Positions 17,186 to 25,138 of a stretch of DNA of 64,000 nucleotides are shown here, in pieces (within the stretch, counting starts at the first letter, position 1; each line of letters begins with the position of its first letter). The stretch comes from Kitasatospora sp. NBC_00315. Its GTDB lineage: Bacteria; Actinomycetota; Actinomycetes; Streptomycetales; Streptomycetaceae. The notes beneath the pieces are model-generated. The model was not told the origin of the DNA, searched no databases, and was given only the letters and a program-made list of their open reading frames with translations. Where the stretch lies: positions 4,154,001 to 4,218,000 of the forward strand of contig NZ_CP108025.1 in NCBI RefSeq assembly GCF_041435095.1, given 5' to 3'. The position numbers were made by a program, and so were the translations under genes.

Positions 17186-17393
17186 CCTCTCTTCCTCCTG
17201 ACCTCAGATCATTGAAGTCAGGATGATCAAGAGATCGCAGAGCGGCCCGCTTTTGATCCGCCGTTCGTGGTCCTCGTTTCACCCGTTGCCGACACGGCTC
17301 CCGGTTGACTGGCTCCGGGAGCATCTCGCCGCAGAGGCGACGCAGATCATTTCCTCTTCACGCTCCCGTTCCATCCACGCATGTTCCGGCTGA

Positions 17394-17594
17394 TCAGGCT
17401 TCGGACCCGTGACGAGCGCGCTGCCATGCAGCCTCGAAGTCATCATGGACGATCTCCATGGACACATAGTGCGGAGCACGAAGATCGAAAGGCGCGTTGA
17501 ACGGCCAATCCTCGGCACTTGTCCTGACCGCACCACCGTCGGAGCCGATCACAACCTGCCGCAACCGCCTTCCGTCCGGCCCAAGCGCCATCAA
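17394..17594 (-). CDS. Small hypothetical protein or 5'-truncated remnant
   Basis: A minus-strand frame ends at 17394 and is open back to a TAG near 17686. Its sequence includes HHSGGGNVYLMALGPDGR, QVVIGSDGGAVRTSAEDW and APHYVSMEIVHDDFEAAWQR, and it looks like genuine protein. Start choice is poor: TTG at 17594 or ATG at 17591 gives about 65 residues, yet coding-like sequence continues upstream with no ATG or GTG before the stop. This suggests a gene that has lost its 5' end, perhaps at the 14-bp repeat (17672-17685) that contains the upstream stop. It converges on, and nearly touches, the interrupted 63-codon frame. I do not recognise the family. Confidence 0.4.
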   Translation of the reverse strand: MMALGPDGRRLRQVVIGSDGGAVRTSAEDWPFNAPFDLRAPHYVSMEIVHDDFEAAWQRARHGSEA

Positions 17595-17671
17595 GTAGAC
17601 GTTTCCTCCGCCACTGTGGTGAGACAGACCTGAGAGCCGCAGGTCACAGCGGTGGTCTCCGACACGAGCCG

Positions 17672-17685
17672 CGAGACCCTACAGC
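17672..17685 (-). repeat. Right copy of the 14-bp inverted repeat flanking the accessory insert
   Basis: CGAGACCCTACAGC is the exact reverse complement of the copy at 12647-12660. It also takes part in a local hairpin: GAGACCCT (17673-17680) pairs with AGGGTCTC (17691-17698) around a 10-base loop, which could act as a weak terminator. Confidence 0.45.
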
Positions 17686-17698
17686 CGCCCAGGGTCTC

Positions 17699-18208
17699 AG
17701 ACCGGTGCACGGCTGACACCGACCCGGAGCAGTCGGGGCCCGGGGCCTCGGCGGACGCCACGAGATGCACCTGATACCGGTTGACATCGGTTGCAGAACT
17801 GAGAGGCCTGCTGCGAGCCCGGTCGGAAGGACACCGTCACCGGCCGCTGCGCGAGGGCCCGTCGAGCGGGGTTCCCCGCGCCGGGGACGGGCGTGCCGGG
17901 TGGTCCGCGCCGGACGGCACTGCATCGGAATGCACTGCGTCGGACGGCACTGCGTCGGACGGGCCGACGCACGGGGGGCCTTCTCCTCGCCCGCCGTCGC
18001 CGCTAAAGTCTTTGTCCGCCGGGTCCGCTCGTCGATCCGGTTGCCTCGACAACAGCACTAGACGTTTCTGCCGGCGCTGGAGCCGACGCCGACGCGGACC
18101 TCGATCCGGTCCCGTCCGCGTCACCTGGACGACTCCTGGCGGCGGGGGCGGCGCCCACGAAGGGCGTCGTGCTCCCGGACCGTCCCACCGCGCAGCGGAA
18201 GGTTCGCC
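17699..18208. other. Gene-free stretch upstream of the MFS gene, with 15-bp repeats
   Basis: I see no convincing gene in these 510 bases. They contain three tandem 15-bp units of GCACTGCGTCGGACG type: a variant at 17917-17931 and exact copies at 17932-17946 and 17947-17961. The frames that cross the repeats translate to low-complexity pentapeptides and lack start signals. The 3' end is the leader of the MFS gene, with AAGG before its GTG. Confidence 0.5.
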
Positions 18209-19549
18209 GTGACACCACGGCACTTGCTCCGTCGTACCGCGCGGGATCCCGGCCGGGCCGCACGGCTGGCTCGCCGTCGCGTAGCGGCCCGGCCGGGCAC
18301 CGCCTCCTACCGTTCGGCCCTGCTGACTCCCGGGGCCGCCGCCTTCTTCCTGGCCGCGGCTCCCGCTCGGCTCGGGGTCGCCATGGCTGGTCTCGGCATC
18401 GTCCGGCTGGTCCATGCCGAGACCGGGTCCTTCGGGGCCGCCGGCCTGGTCACCGGCGCGTTCGCCGTGGCGGAGACCCTGGCGGGCCCGCGGACGGCCC
18501 GTCTGATGGACCGGCTCGGACAATCGCGCGTCCTGGTCCCCCTCCTGTACGCCCACGCCGGAGCGATCGCCGCGCTGGTGGCGCTGGCCCTGACGGGGGC
18601 GCCCGTCACGGCGTTGACGGCGGCCGGCGCCGCCGCCGGGGCGACCGTCCCGCAGTTCGGTGCGCTCTGCGCTGCGCGCTGGTCGGCTCTGCTGCGCGGC
18701 AGGGCCGAGCTCACCGCGGCTTTCGCACTCGAAACGATCAGCAACGACATGGCCTTCCTCCTCGGACCCGCCCTCGCGGTGCCGGCGGCGACCCAGGTGC
18801 ATCCGGCCGCCGGCACGGTGCTGGCGGGGGTGCTCGTCGTCGGTGCCGGACTCGCCTTCGCCGCCCTGCGTGGTACGGCCCCGGGGCCCACCGCGACCTC
18901 CACTCCGGACCGTCCGGCCACCCGGCGCCGGGGGACGCTGCTGACCCGGAACTTCGCCACCCTGCTGGCGGTCGGTCTGGCGCTGGGCGTCTTCTTCGGC
19001 TCGATGCAGGTCTCGGTGAGCGCCTTCGCCGAGGTTCACCACGCCGCCGCGGCAGCCGGGTTGCTCTACGGACTGATGAGCGCGGCGAGCCTGCCGGCCG
19101 GTCTGGCCTACGGGCGACTGCGCCGGCACACCCAGGCCGCGGCCCAACTGCCCCGCATTCTGACCTTTCTGGCCTGCGCGTCGCTGCTGCCGCTGCTGGC
19201 CGACGCCCCCTGGCAGCTCGGTCTCGCCCTGTTGCTTCCCGGTGCGGGCGTCGCTCCCTGCATCGTCGTCTGCTCGACGCTCGTCGAGTCGGTCGTGGAC
19301 CGGTCCGTCCTGACCGAGGCCTTCACCTGGACGAACTCCGCGAGCGCGGCGGGCATCGCCGTCTCCGCCGCCGCGGTCGGCCGCCTCGTCGACGGCCCGG
19401 GCGGCGTGCGGGCCGGGTTCACCGTCCCCCTGCTCGCCCTGAGCGCGGCGGCGGTCCTGGCCTGGTCCGGCCGGCACTCTCTCACCGCGGACGGCGCGGC
19501 AGCCGAGCGGCCACTGCCGGAGGCCGGTTCGGCGGGCGCCGCCCCCTGA
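18209..19549 (+). CDS. MFS transporter
   Basis: This 446-residue protein has about twelve hydrophobic helices in two sets of six, typical of the major facilitator superfamily. The loop between helices 2 and 3 reads GPRTARLMDRLGQSRVL, a match to the MFS motif A. A basic N-terminus (RRTARDPGRAARLARRR) precedes helix 1, and a charged central loop (TATSTPDRPATRRRG) separates the halves. The GTG at 18209 follows AAGG at a suitable distance. No regulator or biosynthetic partner is adjacent, so the substrate is open. Streptomycete relatives of this group are usually listed as drug or metabolite exporters. Confidence 0.8.
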   Translation: MTPRHLLRRTARDPGRAARLARRRVAARPGTASYRSALLTPGAAAFFLAAAPARLGVAMAGLGIVRLVHAETGSFGAAGLVTGAFAVAETLAGPRTARLMDRLGQSRVLVPLLYAHAGAIAALVALALTGAPVTALTAAGAAAGATVPQFGALCAARWSALLRGRAELTAAFALETISNDMAFLLGPALAVPAATQVHPAAGTVLAGVLVVGAGLAFAALRGTAPGPTATSTPDRPATRRRGTLLTRNFATLLAVGLALGVFFGSMQVSVSAFAEVHHAAAAAGLLYGLMSAASLPAGLAYGRLRRHTQAAAQLPRILTFLACASLLPLLADAPWQLGLALLLPGAGVAPCIVVCSTLVESVVDRSVLTEAFTWTNSASAAGIAVSAAAVGRLVDGPGGVRAGFTVPLLALSAAAVLAWSGRHSLTADGAAAERPLPEAGSAGAAP

Positions 19550-19614
19550 CCGGCGGAGGCGCCCGCCGGTGCGGAGGGCGGCCGTCGCGCCCGCCGGGAC
19601 TCCGCCGGACGCCG

Positions 19615-19644
19615 CGGCCCGAGCACCGGACCGTGCTCGGGCCG
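19615..19644. terminator. Terminator hairpin after the MFS gene
   Basis: Perfect 12-bp arms CGGCCCGAGCAC and GTGCTCGGGCCG surround a 6-base loop. A second, 10-bp stem (GGCGGGCGCC at 19531-19540 with GGCGCCCGCC at 19558-19567) overlaps the MFS stop codon. Either could terminate the transcript. Confidence 0.65.
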
Positions 19645-20888
19645 ACCGGCGACGGTGCCGGTGAAGCCCAGGAGGGGGAGTGCGTCGGAGCCGTCGCGGA
19701 GCTGCCCGCCGAGGAGGGCGGTCGGCTGCCCGGCTCCCCCGAGCGGGTGAGTGCGAGCTGTTCCTGTCCCTGCTCCCGTTCGCTCCGAGCCCCGGCTCGC
19801 CCGCGAATCCGCGCGATCATCCTCCCCGGCTTCACTTCTGTCACTTCGGATATCTCCGCCCCAAACGGGCAATGCGGCCGGTAAGGGCGGGGGAATCGCC
19901 CCGTCTTCCTCCGGTCGAATGGGATCGGAGCATTGCCGGGGCCGGTGTTCCGTTCCGGGCGGGGAAGGCGGCGGGTCTTCGGATCCCGAGCGTTCGCACG
20001 CGCGGCCAGGAGCAGCCCTGGTTTTTCGGAGGCAACGTCATACTCCCTGCAGTCAGCTCCTGTTCGCCCGCGACAGGGGTCGGAGTCGACGGGGGACGAT
20101 CCGGTTCACGGCCGGTTTTCACAGGCGGCGTTCGAGGTGGCTGTTCAGGGTGGCTGTTCAGGGTGGCTGTTCAGGGTGGCTGTTCACGGCGGGTGTTCAC
20201 GGCGGGTGTTCACGGCGGGTGTTCGTGGACGGGGGATGGGGGTGTGCGGATTCCGGTCCAAATCGTCGGACGAGCGGATGCTCCGCGCCGGTGGACACCG
20301 TCTGCGCCGCGTAGTTCCCGGTCGGCGCCGGGCCGTCGGGCCTCCTCCCGGCCGATGGGTGTCACCAGGCACCTTGCCGTCGGCCATGGATGCGGACGCG
20401 GTGCCTGGCCGGGTGTGTGGCCGGGTGCGGACCCGGGTGCGTGGCAGGGTGCGCGGGCGTGCGTCCCGCGATCCGGCAATGTCGATATACCGATCGGACC
20501 AGGGTGTTCCACCGACCGAAGCCGAGGGTTCCGGGTCGATACCGAGGCCATTGGGCCGATGCCGAGGGGCATTTCCGGCTTTTCGTCGGCCGTACGGTCG
20601 ACTAAGGGACCGTCCGATCTCCGAGGGTGAATTTCCGACTACCCGCAGTCGTCCCTGAGACGTCGCCACTTCGTCCACGGAGTCGCGACGTTCACCGGCA
20701 TGTCCGATGCGTCGGAAATGCCGTGCGGGAAGGAAGGCGGCCGGTCCTCGGTGGTCCGGACGGCGAGCGTCGCGCCGCTTGCCGAACCATGACGAAGGCG
20801 TGACGAATTGACGTTGTTGAGTTCGTCCTGGATCTGTACTGTGTGCCTTCTGCCTGTCTGATCATTATTCAATAGAACTGGGGGGCCG
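19645..20888. other. 1.2-kb gene-free region with repeats
   Basis: No convincing gene is present. Open frames here are low-complexity, run through the tandem repeats and lack ribosome sites. The region carries the seven-unit 13-bp array at 20136-20226 and further GGGTG-rich imperfect repeats near 20400-20460. The last 130 bases are less GC-rich and hold a TTGACG (20808-20813) that may be the -35 element for the secreted protein that follows, although no good -10 stands at the right distance. Confidence 0.5.
20136..20226 (+). repeat. Seven tandem 13-bp repeats
   Basis: The units start at 20136, 20149, 20162, 20175, 20188, 20201 and 20214. Three read GGTGGCTGTTCAG, one GGTGGCTGTTCAC, two GGCGGGTGTTCAC, and the last GGCGGGTGTTCGT. 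The step change from one subtype to another suggests duplication in blocks. Since 13 is not a multiple of three, the array is not likely to be coding. Confidence 0.85.
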
Positions 20889-22574
20889 GTGCTCAACCGC
20901 CGTCTCGTTGCCACGGCTGCCGTCATCGCAGCCGGCATTACCCTCATGCCGACGCTGGCCTTCGCCGCCGACGCGCCTTCCGCCGCCGCCACCAAGCGTG
21001 TCGATGCCGGCCTGGACCCGGTCACCTCCGGGTCGTCGAACTTCACCACCTTCAGCAGCCCGGCCAAGAAGTCGGTCCAGTCCCGGGTCGCGGCCGCGCC
21101 CGCCGCGGCCGCGCCCGCCGCGGGCGCGGCCGCCGCGCCCGCCGCGCAGAGCGCCAACCCGACTCTCGCGGTGGCGCTCAACGGCCAGTACACCAGCGCC
21201 TACGGCCTCTCGCTCGACACCATCGTGACCAGCGACGCCGTCGCGCTCACCACGGTCATCAGCTGGGGCGACGGCACGACCAGCACGGTGAACTCCTTCG
21301 GCGCCGGGACGAGCACCACCGCTCACACCTACGCCCAGCTGGGTCCGTACCAGATCTCGGTCACCGTCTCGGACGCCTCGGGCAACAAGGCGGCCAACAC
21401 CGCCTCGGTGACGACCGCTGGTTCGGACTACACGGCGTTCGGGCCGACCCGTCTGCTCGACACCCGTGACGGCACCGGCGCGGCCAAGGCGCCGGTCCAG
21501 CCCTACACGGGGACCCGCCTCAAGGTCGGCGGCAGCAACGGCATCCCGTCCGGCGTGACCGCGGTCGCCATCAACGTCACCGTCACCAACGCCGCCGCCG
21601 GCGGCCACATCACGGTGTACGGCGAGGGTGACACCAAGCCGACCACCTCGAACGTCAACTTCTCGGCCGGTCAGACCGTGCCGAACATGGTCATCGTGCC
21701 GGTCGGCTCCAACGGCTACATCGACCTGTACAACGACGGCTGGGGCACGGTCGACCTGATCGGCGACGTCGCCGGCTACTTCACCCGGAGCGCGTCCAGC
21801 GGGTACACCTCGCTGGCCTCGACCCGCCTGGTCGACACCCGCAACGGCACCGGCACGACTCAGGGCCAGGTCGCCCCGGGCACGTCGTTCCCCGTGCAGA
21901 TCGCCGGCGCCGCGGGCGGCCAGCTGCCCGCCGGCGTCACCGCCGTCGCGCTGAACGTCACGGTCACCAACCCGCGGAGCGCCGGTTACCTCACGGTCTA
22001 CCCCTCGGGCCAGAACGCCCCGTCGGCGTCCAACGTGAACTTCAGCGAGGGTCAGACCATCGCCAACTCGGTGATCGCGCCGGTCGGTTCCGACGGCAAG
22101 ATCCGGGTCAAGAACGGCGCCTGGACGGCCGCCGACGTCATCGTCGACGTGGTGGGCTACTACAGCACCGCCAGCCACAGCGCCTACCTGCCGGTCGTTC
22201 CGGAGCGAGTGATCGACTCCCGGACCGCGGCCGACGGTCCGTCGATCCCGGGCGGGTACTACTACCCCGTGGTGATGTTCCCGGACGCCGCGGACGTCAC
22301 GGGCTACGTGTTCAACGCCACCGTGACCAACACGGCGGGTACCGGCTTCCTGGCCACCACCCCGGACCCGAACACCCTGGACACGTACAAGAACGGCACG
22401 CCCGTGTGGCCGACCCGGGCTCCCGGCTCGACGCTGAACTGGCTTCGCGGGCAGACCGTCCCGAACCTGGTGCAGGCGACCGGCGGCTCCACCGGCATCG
22501 TCGACTTCTGGAACATCAGCGACGGCGACGCCGACCTGGTGGTCGACTGGTTCGGCTTCTACCAGAACGACTGA
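20889..22574 (+). CDS. Secreted protein with PKD-like domain and RLLDTR-type repeats
   Basis: A signal peptide (VLNRRLVATAAVIAAGITLMPTLAFAA, cut after AFA) directs this 561-residue protein out of the cell. An Ala/Pro-rich linker (about 70-90) is followed by a PKD-like beta-sandwich (VISWGDGTTSTVNSFGAG ... GPYQISVTVSDASGN). Three related modules follow, two beginning (T)RL(L/V)DTRDGTG or TRLVDTRNGTG and one degenerate ERVIDSRT. Each contains GVTAVA(I/L)NVTVTN and an NVNFS(A/E)GQT line. These modules occur in many secreted actinobacterial proteins, often as adhesive or carbohydrate-binding parts. No catalytic domain is visible. The GTG start follows a G-rich ribosome site (TGGGGGG). A terminator follows. 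The role is probably extracellular binding. Confidence 0.85.
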   Translation: MLNRRLVATAAVIAAGITLMPTLAFAADAPSAAATKRVDAGLDPVTSGSSNFTTFSSPAKKSVQSRVAAAPAAAAPAAGAAAAPAAQSANPTLAVALNGQYTSAYGLSLDTIVTSDAVALTTVISWGDGTTSTVNSFGAGTSTTAHTYAQLGPYQISVTVSDASGNKAANTASVTTAGSDYTAFGPTRLLDTRDGTGAAKAPVQPYTGTRLKVGGSNGIPSGVTAVAINVTVTNAAAGGHITVYGEGDTKPTTSNVNFSAGQTVPNMVIVPVGSNGYIDLYNDGWGTVDLIGDVAGYFTRSASSGYTSLASTRLVDTRNGTGTTQGQVAPGTSFPVQIAGAAGGQLPAGVTAVALNVTVTNPRSAGYLTVYPSGQNAPSASNVNFSEGQTIANSVIAPVGSDGKIRVKNGAWTAADVIVDVVGYYSTASHSAYLPVVPERVIDSRTAADGPSIPGGYYYPVVMFPDAADVTGYVFNATVTNTAGTGFLATTPDPNTLDTYKNGTPVWPTRAPGSTLNWLRGQTVPNLVQATGGSTGIVDFWNISDGDADLVVDWFGFYQND

Positions 22575-22598
22575 GTCATCCGTAGGTGACCCGACGGA

Positions 22599-22650
22599 CC
22601 CGGGGCCCCGGGCGCGACGATCCACGTCGCGTCCGGGGCCCCGGGCTTTT
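22599..22650 (+). terminator. Strong intrinsic terminator after the secreted protein gene
   Basis: A 21-bp GC-rich stem (22599-22619 with 22625-22645, one internal mismatch) is followed by CTTTT. It lies 25 bases past the stop codon. Confidence 0.8.
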
Positions 22651-22690
22651 CACGTCCGGGCCGTTCGGCCGGGGGCCCTGATGTCCGGTC

Positions 22691-23890
22691 TCAGAGCGAG
22701 ACGGTGGCGCGGAACACGGTGGCTCCGGGGCCGGCGAGCGCGGTGTCCGTACCGGTCGCCGGGAGGAACGCGGACTCGCCCCTGGCCAGGGTGAGCACCT
22801 CTCCGTCGGCGCCGGTGAGCTCGGCGGCGCCGGCGGTGCAGAGCAGGATCTGCGGGGCCGCTCCGTCGATCAGCCGGGGCTCGGCGCCCAGGACGAACCG
22901 GGAGAGCCGGAACTCGTCGATCGGTACGGGGTACAGCTCCTCGCCGGGCGTGCCGGGCACCGGGACGGGGCGCAGCACGTCGGGGTCGGCGGCGGTGAAG
23001 ACGACGACCTCGAGCAGCTCGGGGACGTCGATGTGCTTGGGCGTCAGGCCGGCCCGCAGCACGTTGTCCGAGTTCGCCATCAACTCCACGGCGGTGCCGT
23101 GCAGGTAGCCGTGCGGGACACCGGCGCCGAGGTACAGCGCCTCACCGGGCTGCAGCCTGACGTGGTTGAGCAGCAGGCCGGCGAGCAGCCCGATGTCACC
23201 GGGGAAGGTCCGGCTGATCAGCGCGTACGGGGCGTAGGGCCCCTGCGGGTCGGCGGCGGCGGCCAGTTCGACGGCCCGCGCGGTCTCCCGCACCAGGCCG
23301 GCGGCGGCGTCCGGTGCCATCGACAGGACGTCGCCGAGCACCTCGCGCAGCGCCTCGGACTCGGGCTTGCGGTGCAGGACGTCGATGAGCGGGGTGAGCG
23401 CGGGCACCTTCAGCGCGGTCATCAGGGCAGCCGCGTCGGCGGGTCGCCGGAAGCCGCAGAGCCCGTCGAACTCGTCCAGTGCGCAGATCAGTTCGGGCTT
23501 GTGGTTGGGGTCGCGGTAGTTGCGCTCCGGGGCGTCCGGCGGGATGCCCCGGGCCTGCTCGTCGGCGAAGCCGGCCCGGGCCTGGTCGAGCGTCGGGTGG
23601 GCCTGGATCGACAGCGGGATGCCGGCGGCCAGCACCTTGAAGAGGAAGGGCAGTCCGGTGCCGAACCTGGCCACCGCGGCGGCGCCGAGTTCGCCCTGCG
23701 GGTCGGCGGCGATCAACTCGTCGAGGGGGACGGGACCGCCGCCGCGGTCGGTACGGGAGGGGGCGCCGGGGTGGGCGCCCATCCAGAGTTCGGCCTGCGG
23801 GCTGCCGGTCGGCTGCTGCCCGAGCAGTTCGGGGATCGCGGTGACCGAACCCCAGGCGTACGGGCGTACGGTGTTGACGAGCCTGTCCAT
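22691..23890 (-). CDS. manA: Mannose-6-phosphate isomerase, class I
   Basis: This enzyme interconverts fructose-6-phosphate and mannose-6-phosphate, feeding GDP-mannose and glycan synthesis in the cytoplasm. The 399-residue protein begins MDRLVNTVRPYAWGSVTAIPELLG. It has the zinc-site segments SIQAHPTLDQARAGF and HKPELICALDEFDGLCGF, and GEALYLGAGVPHGYLHG in the cupin core. The C-terminal cupin-like part ends ATVFRATVSL. The ATG at 23890 gives the normal family N-terminus. It is divergent from the polyprenol-phosphate-mannose synthase gene, so two steps of mannose metabolism lie side by side. The assignment is very secure. Confidence 0.95.
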   Translation of the reverse strand: MDRLVNTVRPYAWGSVTAIPELLGQQPTGSPQAELWMGAHPGAPSRTDRGGGPVPLDELIAADPQGELGAAAVARFGTGLPFLFKVLAAGIPLSIQAHPTLDQARAGFADEQARGIPPDAPERNYRDPNHKPELICALDEFDGLCGFRRPADAAALMTALKVPALTPLIDVLHRKPESEALREVLGDVLSMAPDAAAGLVRETARAVELAAAADPQGPYAPYALISRTFPGDIGLLAGLLLNHVRLQPGEALYLGAGVPHGYLHGTAVELMANSDNVLRAGLTPKHIDVPELLEVVVFTAADPDVLRPVPVPGTPGEELYPVPIDEFRLSRFVLGAEPRLIDGAAPQILLCTAGAAELTGADGEVLTLARGESAFLPATGTDTALAGPGATVFRATVSL

Positions 23891-24074
23891 GCGCGCGGTC
23901 CTACTCCTCTGCTGCACTGGCGTGGTCGCCGGATCGCCGGGACGGGAGGGTTCCTGCGGGCGCGGGCAATCCTGGCAAAGGCTGGGAGTCGACCCTAGCC
24001 GACTGACCGTACGGCTGGGTAAACAGCGGGTGCCCGGATCAGCGGGCGGGCGGGCCACCGCCGCGGGCCGTTCG

Positions 24075-24103
24075 TGAACGGGGCCCACCGGACGCGGTAT
24101 AGG
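24075..24103 (+). promoter_or_regulatory. Possible promoter of the polyprenol-phosphate-mannose synthase gene
   Basis: TATAGG at 24098-24103 is a good -10 element, with a weak TGAACG (24075-24080) 17 bp upstream. It lies in the 324-bp gap between the divergent manA and mannosyltransferase genes. I see nothing else notable in that gap. Confidence 0.35.
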
Positions 24104-24214
24104 ATGCCGGTTCTCAGGATCTTCTGTCTCCTGCGGGCCGCCCGGCACAGTTCCGCATCGTCGATGCGGATGCGGGTGGTGCAGTCCCGCCCCCATCGTT
24201 CGAGAGGCTTGCAC

Positions 24215-24979
24215 GTGACCGTGAACCAGCAGAGTTTTGCTGATCTCGGCAAGGTGCTGGTGATCATCCCGACGTTCAACGAGGCCGAGAACGTAGAGCT
24301 GATCGTCGGTCGAGTGCGGGCCGCCGTGCCCGAGGTCCACGTACTGGTGGCCGACGACAACAGCCCGGACGGCACCGGTGACATCGCCGACAAGCTCGCC
24401 GCCGAGGACCCGAACGTGCAGGTACTGCACCGCAAGGGCAAGGAAGGGCTGGGCGCGGCGTACCTCGCGGGGTTCCGCTGGGGCATCGACAACGGCTACG
24501 ACGTGCTGGTGGAGATGGACGCCGACGGCTCCCACCGGCCCGAGGAGCTGGACCGGCTGCTGACCGCGCTGCGCGGCGCCGACCTGGTGCTCGGATCGCG
24601 CTGGGTGCCGGGCGGCCGGGTGGTCAACTGGCCGAAGTCGCGTCTGGTGCTCTCCCGGGCGGGCTCCCTGCACTCGCGGCTGATGCTGGGTGTGCCGATC
24701 CGCGACGTCACCGGCGGTTACCGGGCGTTCCGCAAGGAGACGCTGCTGGGGCTGGGCATGGACGAGGTGGCCTCGGCCGGGTACTGCTTCCAGATCGACC
24801 TGGCCTGGCGCACGGTGAAGGCCGGCTTCAAGGTCGCGGAGGTGCCGATCACCTTCGTCGAGCGTGAGCTCGGCGCTTCCAAGATGAGCCGCAGCATCGT
24901 CCTGGAGGCGATGTGGCGCGTCACGTCCTGGGGCATCGCCGACCGCGTCGGCCGGCTCACCGGCAAGAACCGGAAGTAG
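24215..24979 (+). CDS. ppm1: Polyprenol monophosphomannose synthase
   Basis: This GT2-family enzyme moves mannose from GDP-mannose to polyprenyl phosphate, making the lipid-linked donor for protein O-mannosylation and envelope mannans. The 254-residue protein has [19 protein letters not shown] at the nucleotide-sugar site, [14 protein letters not shown], the metal-site line [13 protein letters not shown], and GSRWVPGG. The C-terminal part resembles bacterial and eukaryotic Dpm1 without a membrane anchor. The GTG at 24215 follows GAGAGG by about seven bases and was chosen over an upstream frame to 24074. It stands back to back with manA. In streptomycetes a separate protein usually supplies the membrane partner. 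Confidence 0.93.
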   Translation: MTVNQQSFADLGKVLVIIPTFNEAENVELIVGRVRAAVPEVHVLVADDNSPDGTGDIADKLAAEDPNVQVLHRKGKEGLGAAYLAGFRWGIDNGYDVLVEMDADGSHRPEELDRLLTALRGADLVLGSRWVPGGRVVNWPKSRLVLSRAGSLHSRLMLGVPIRDVTGGYRAFRKETLLGLGMDEVASAGYCFQIDLAWRTVKAGFKVAEVPITFVERELGASKMSRSIVLEAMWRVTSWGIADRVGRLTGKNRK

Positions 24980-25025
24980 CCCGGGCGGAGCCGGTCCGCC
25001 CGACCGCAGCCGTCCGGAGCACCGC

Positions 25026-25052
25026 AGCACCCCCGCCGTCAGGCGCGGGTGC
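25026..25052 (+). terminator. Terminator-like hairpin after ppm1
   Basis: AGCACCCCCGCC (25026-25037) pairs with GGCGCGGGTGCT (25041-25052) with one mismatch, and GTTTTCC follows. It lies 47 bases past the ppm1 stop and also just downstream of the convergent HxlR gene. Confidence 0.6.
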
Positions 25053-25138
25053 TGTTTTCCGTTTCCGCTGCCACCGCCGATGTGTGTCCGTCCGCGCTGC
25101 TCCTGCCGGGGCAGCGGTCCGGCGGGCAGGTCGGCAGG

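Larger units (their letters stand above)
13253..17294 (-). mobile_element. IS21-family insertion sequence, interrupted by a nested ISAzo13-like element
   Basis: The terminal inverted repeats are TGTCGGCAACGGCTGAAA (13253-13270) and the complement of TGTCGGCAACGGGTGAAA (17277-17294), 17 of 18 bases identical, starting with TG as in IS21. A 5-bp target duplication, CGGCT, is present at 13248-13252 and 17295-17299. Subterminal GGGCCG(T/C)TCTG repeats lie inside each end. The element carries istA (intact) and istB (split). Without the nested element it is about 2.29 kb, normal for the family. Because istB is broken, self-transposition is probably lost. Confidence 0.92.
13155..17393 (+). pseudogene. 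63-codon reading frame interrupted by the IS21-family element
   Basis: An ATG at 13155 opens a frame (MTPSLPRTVRAVDTAQLL...) that runs to the left target duplication CGGCT (13248-13252). If the 13253-17299 segment (element plus one duplication copy) is removed, the frame continues from 17300 as ...QRLPVDWLREHLAAEATQ and stops at 17391-17393. That gives 192 bases, 63 residues, in frame. The restored sequence matches no family I know. It may be a genuine small gene that was knocked out or an already decayed fragment. The reconstruction is direct from sequence; coding status is uncertain. Confidence 0.45.

Noticed and set aside
17765..18061. Possible small protein with HCVGR pentapeptide repeats
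   Set aside because: The repeat arises from three 15-bp DNA units; no start signal precedes it and the rest of the frame is Arg/Pro/Ser-rich.
19680..20630. 316-codon plus-strand frame in the gene-free region
   Set aside because: It runs through the 13-bp tandem array, is low-complexity and has no ribosome site or recognisable domain.
20865..22625. Long minus-strand frame opposite the secreted RLLDTR-repeat protein
   Set aside because: It is Arg/Gly/Val-rich, covers the real gene including its start and the terminator region, and has no start signals.
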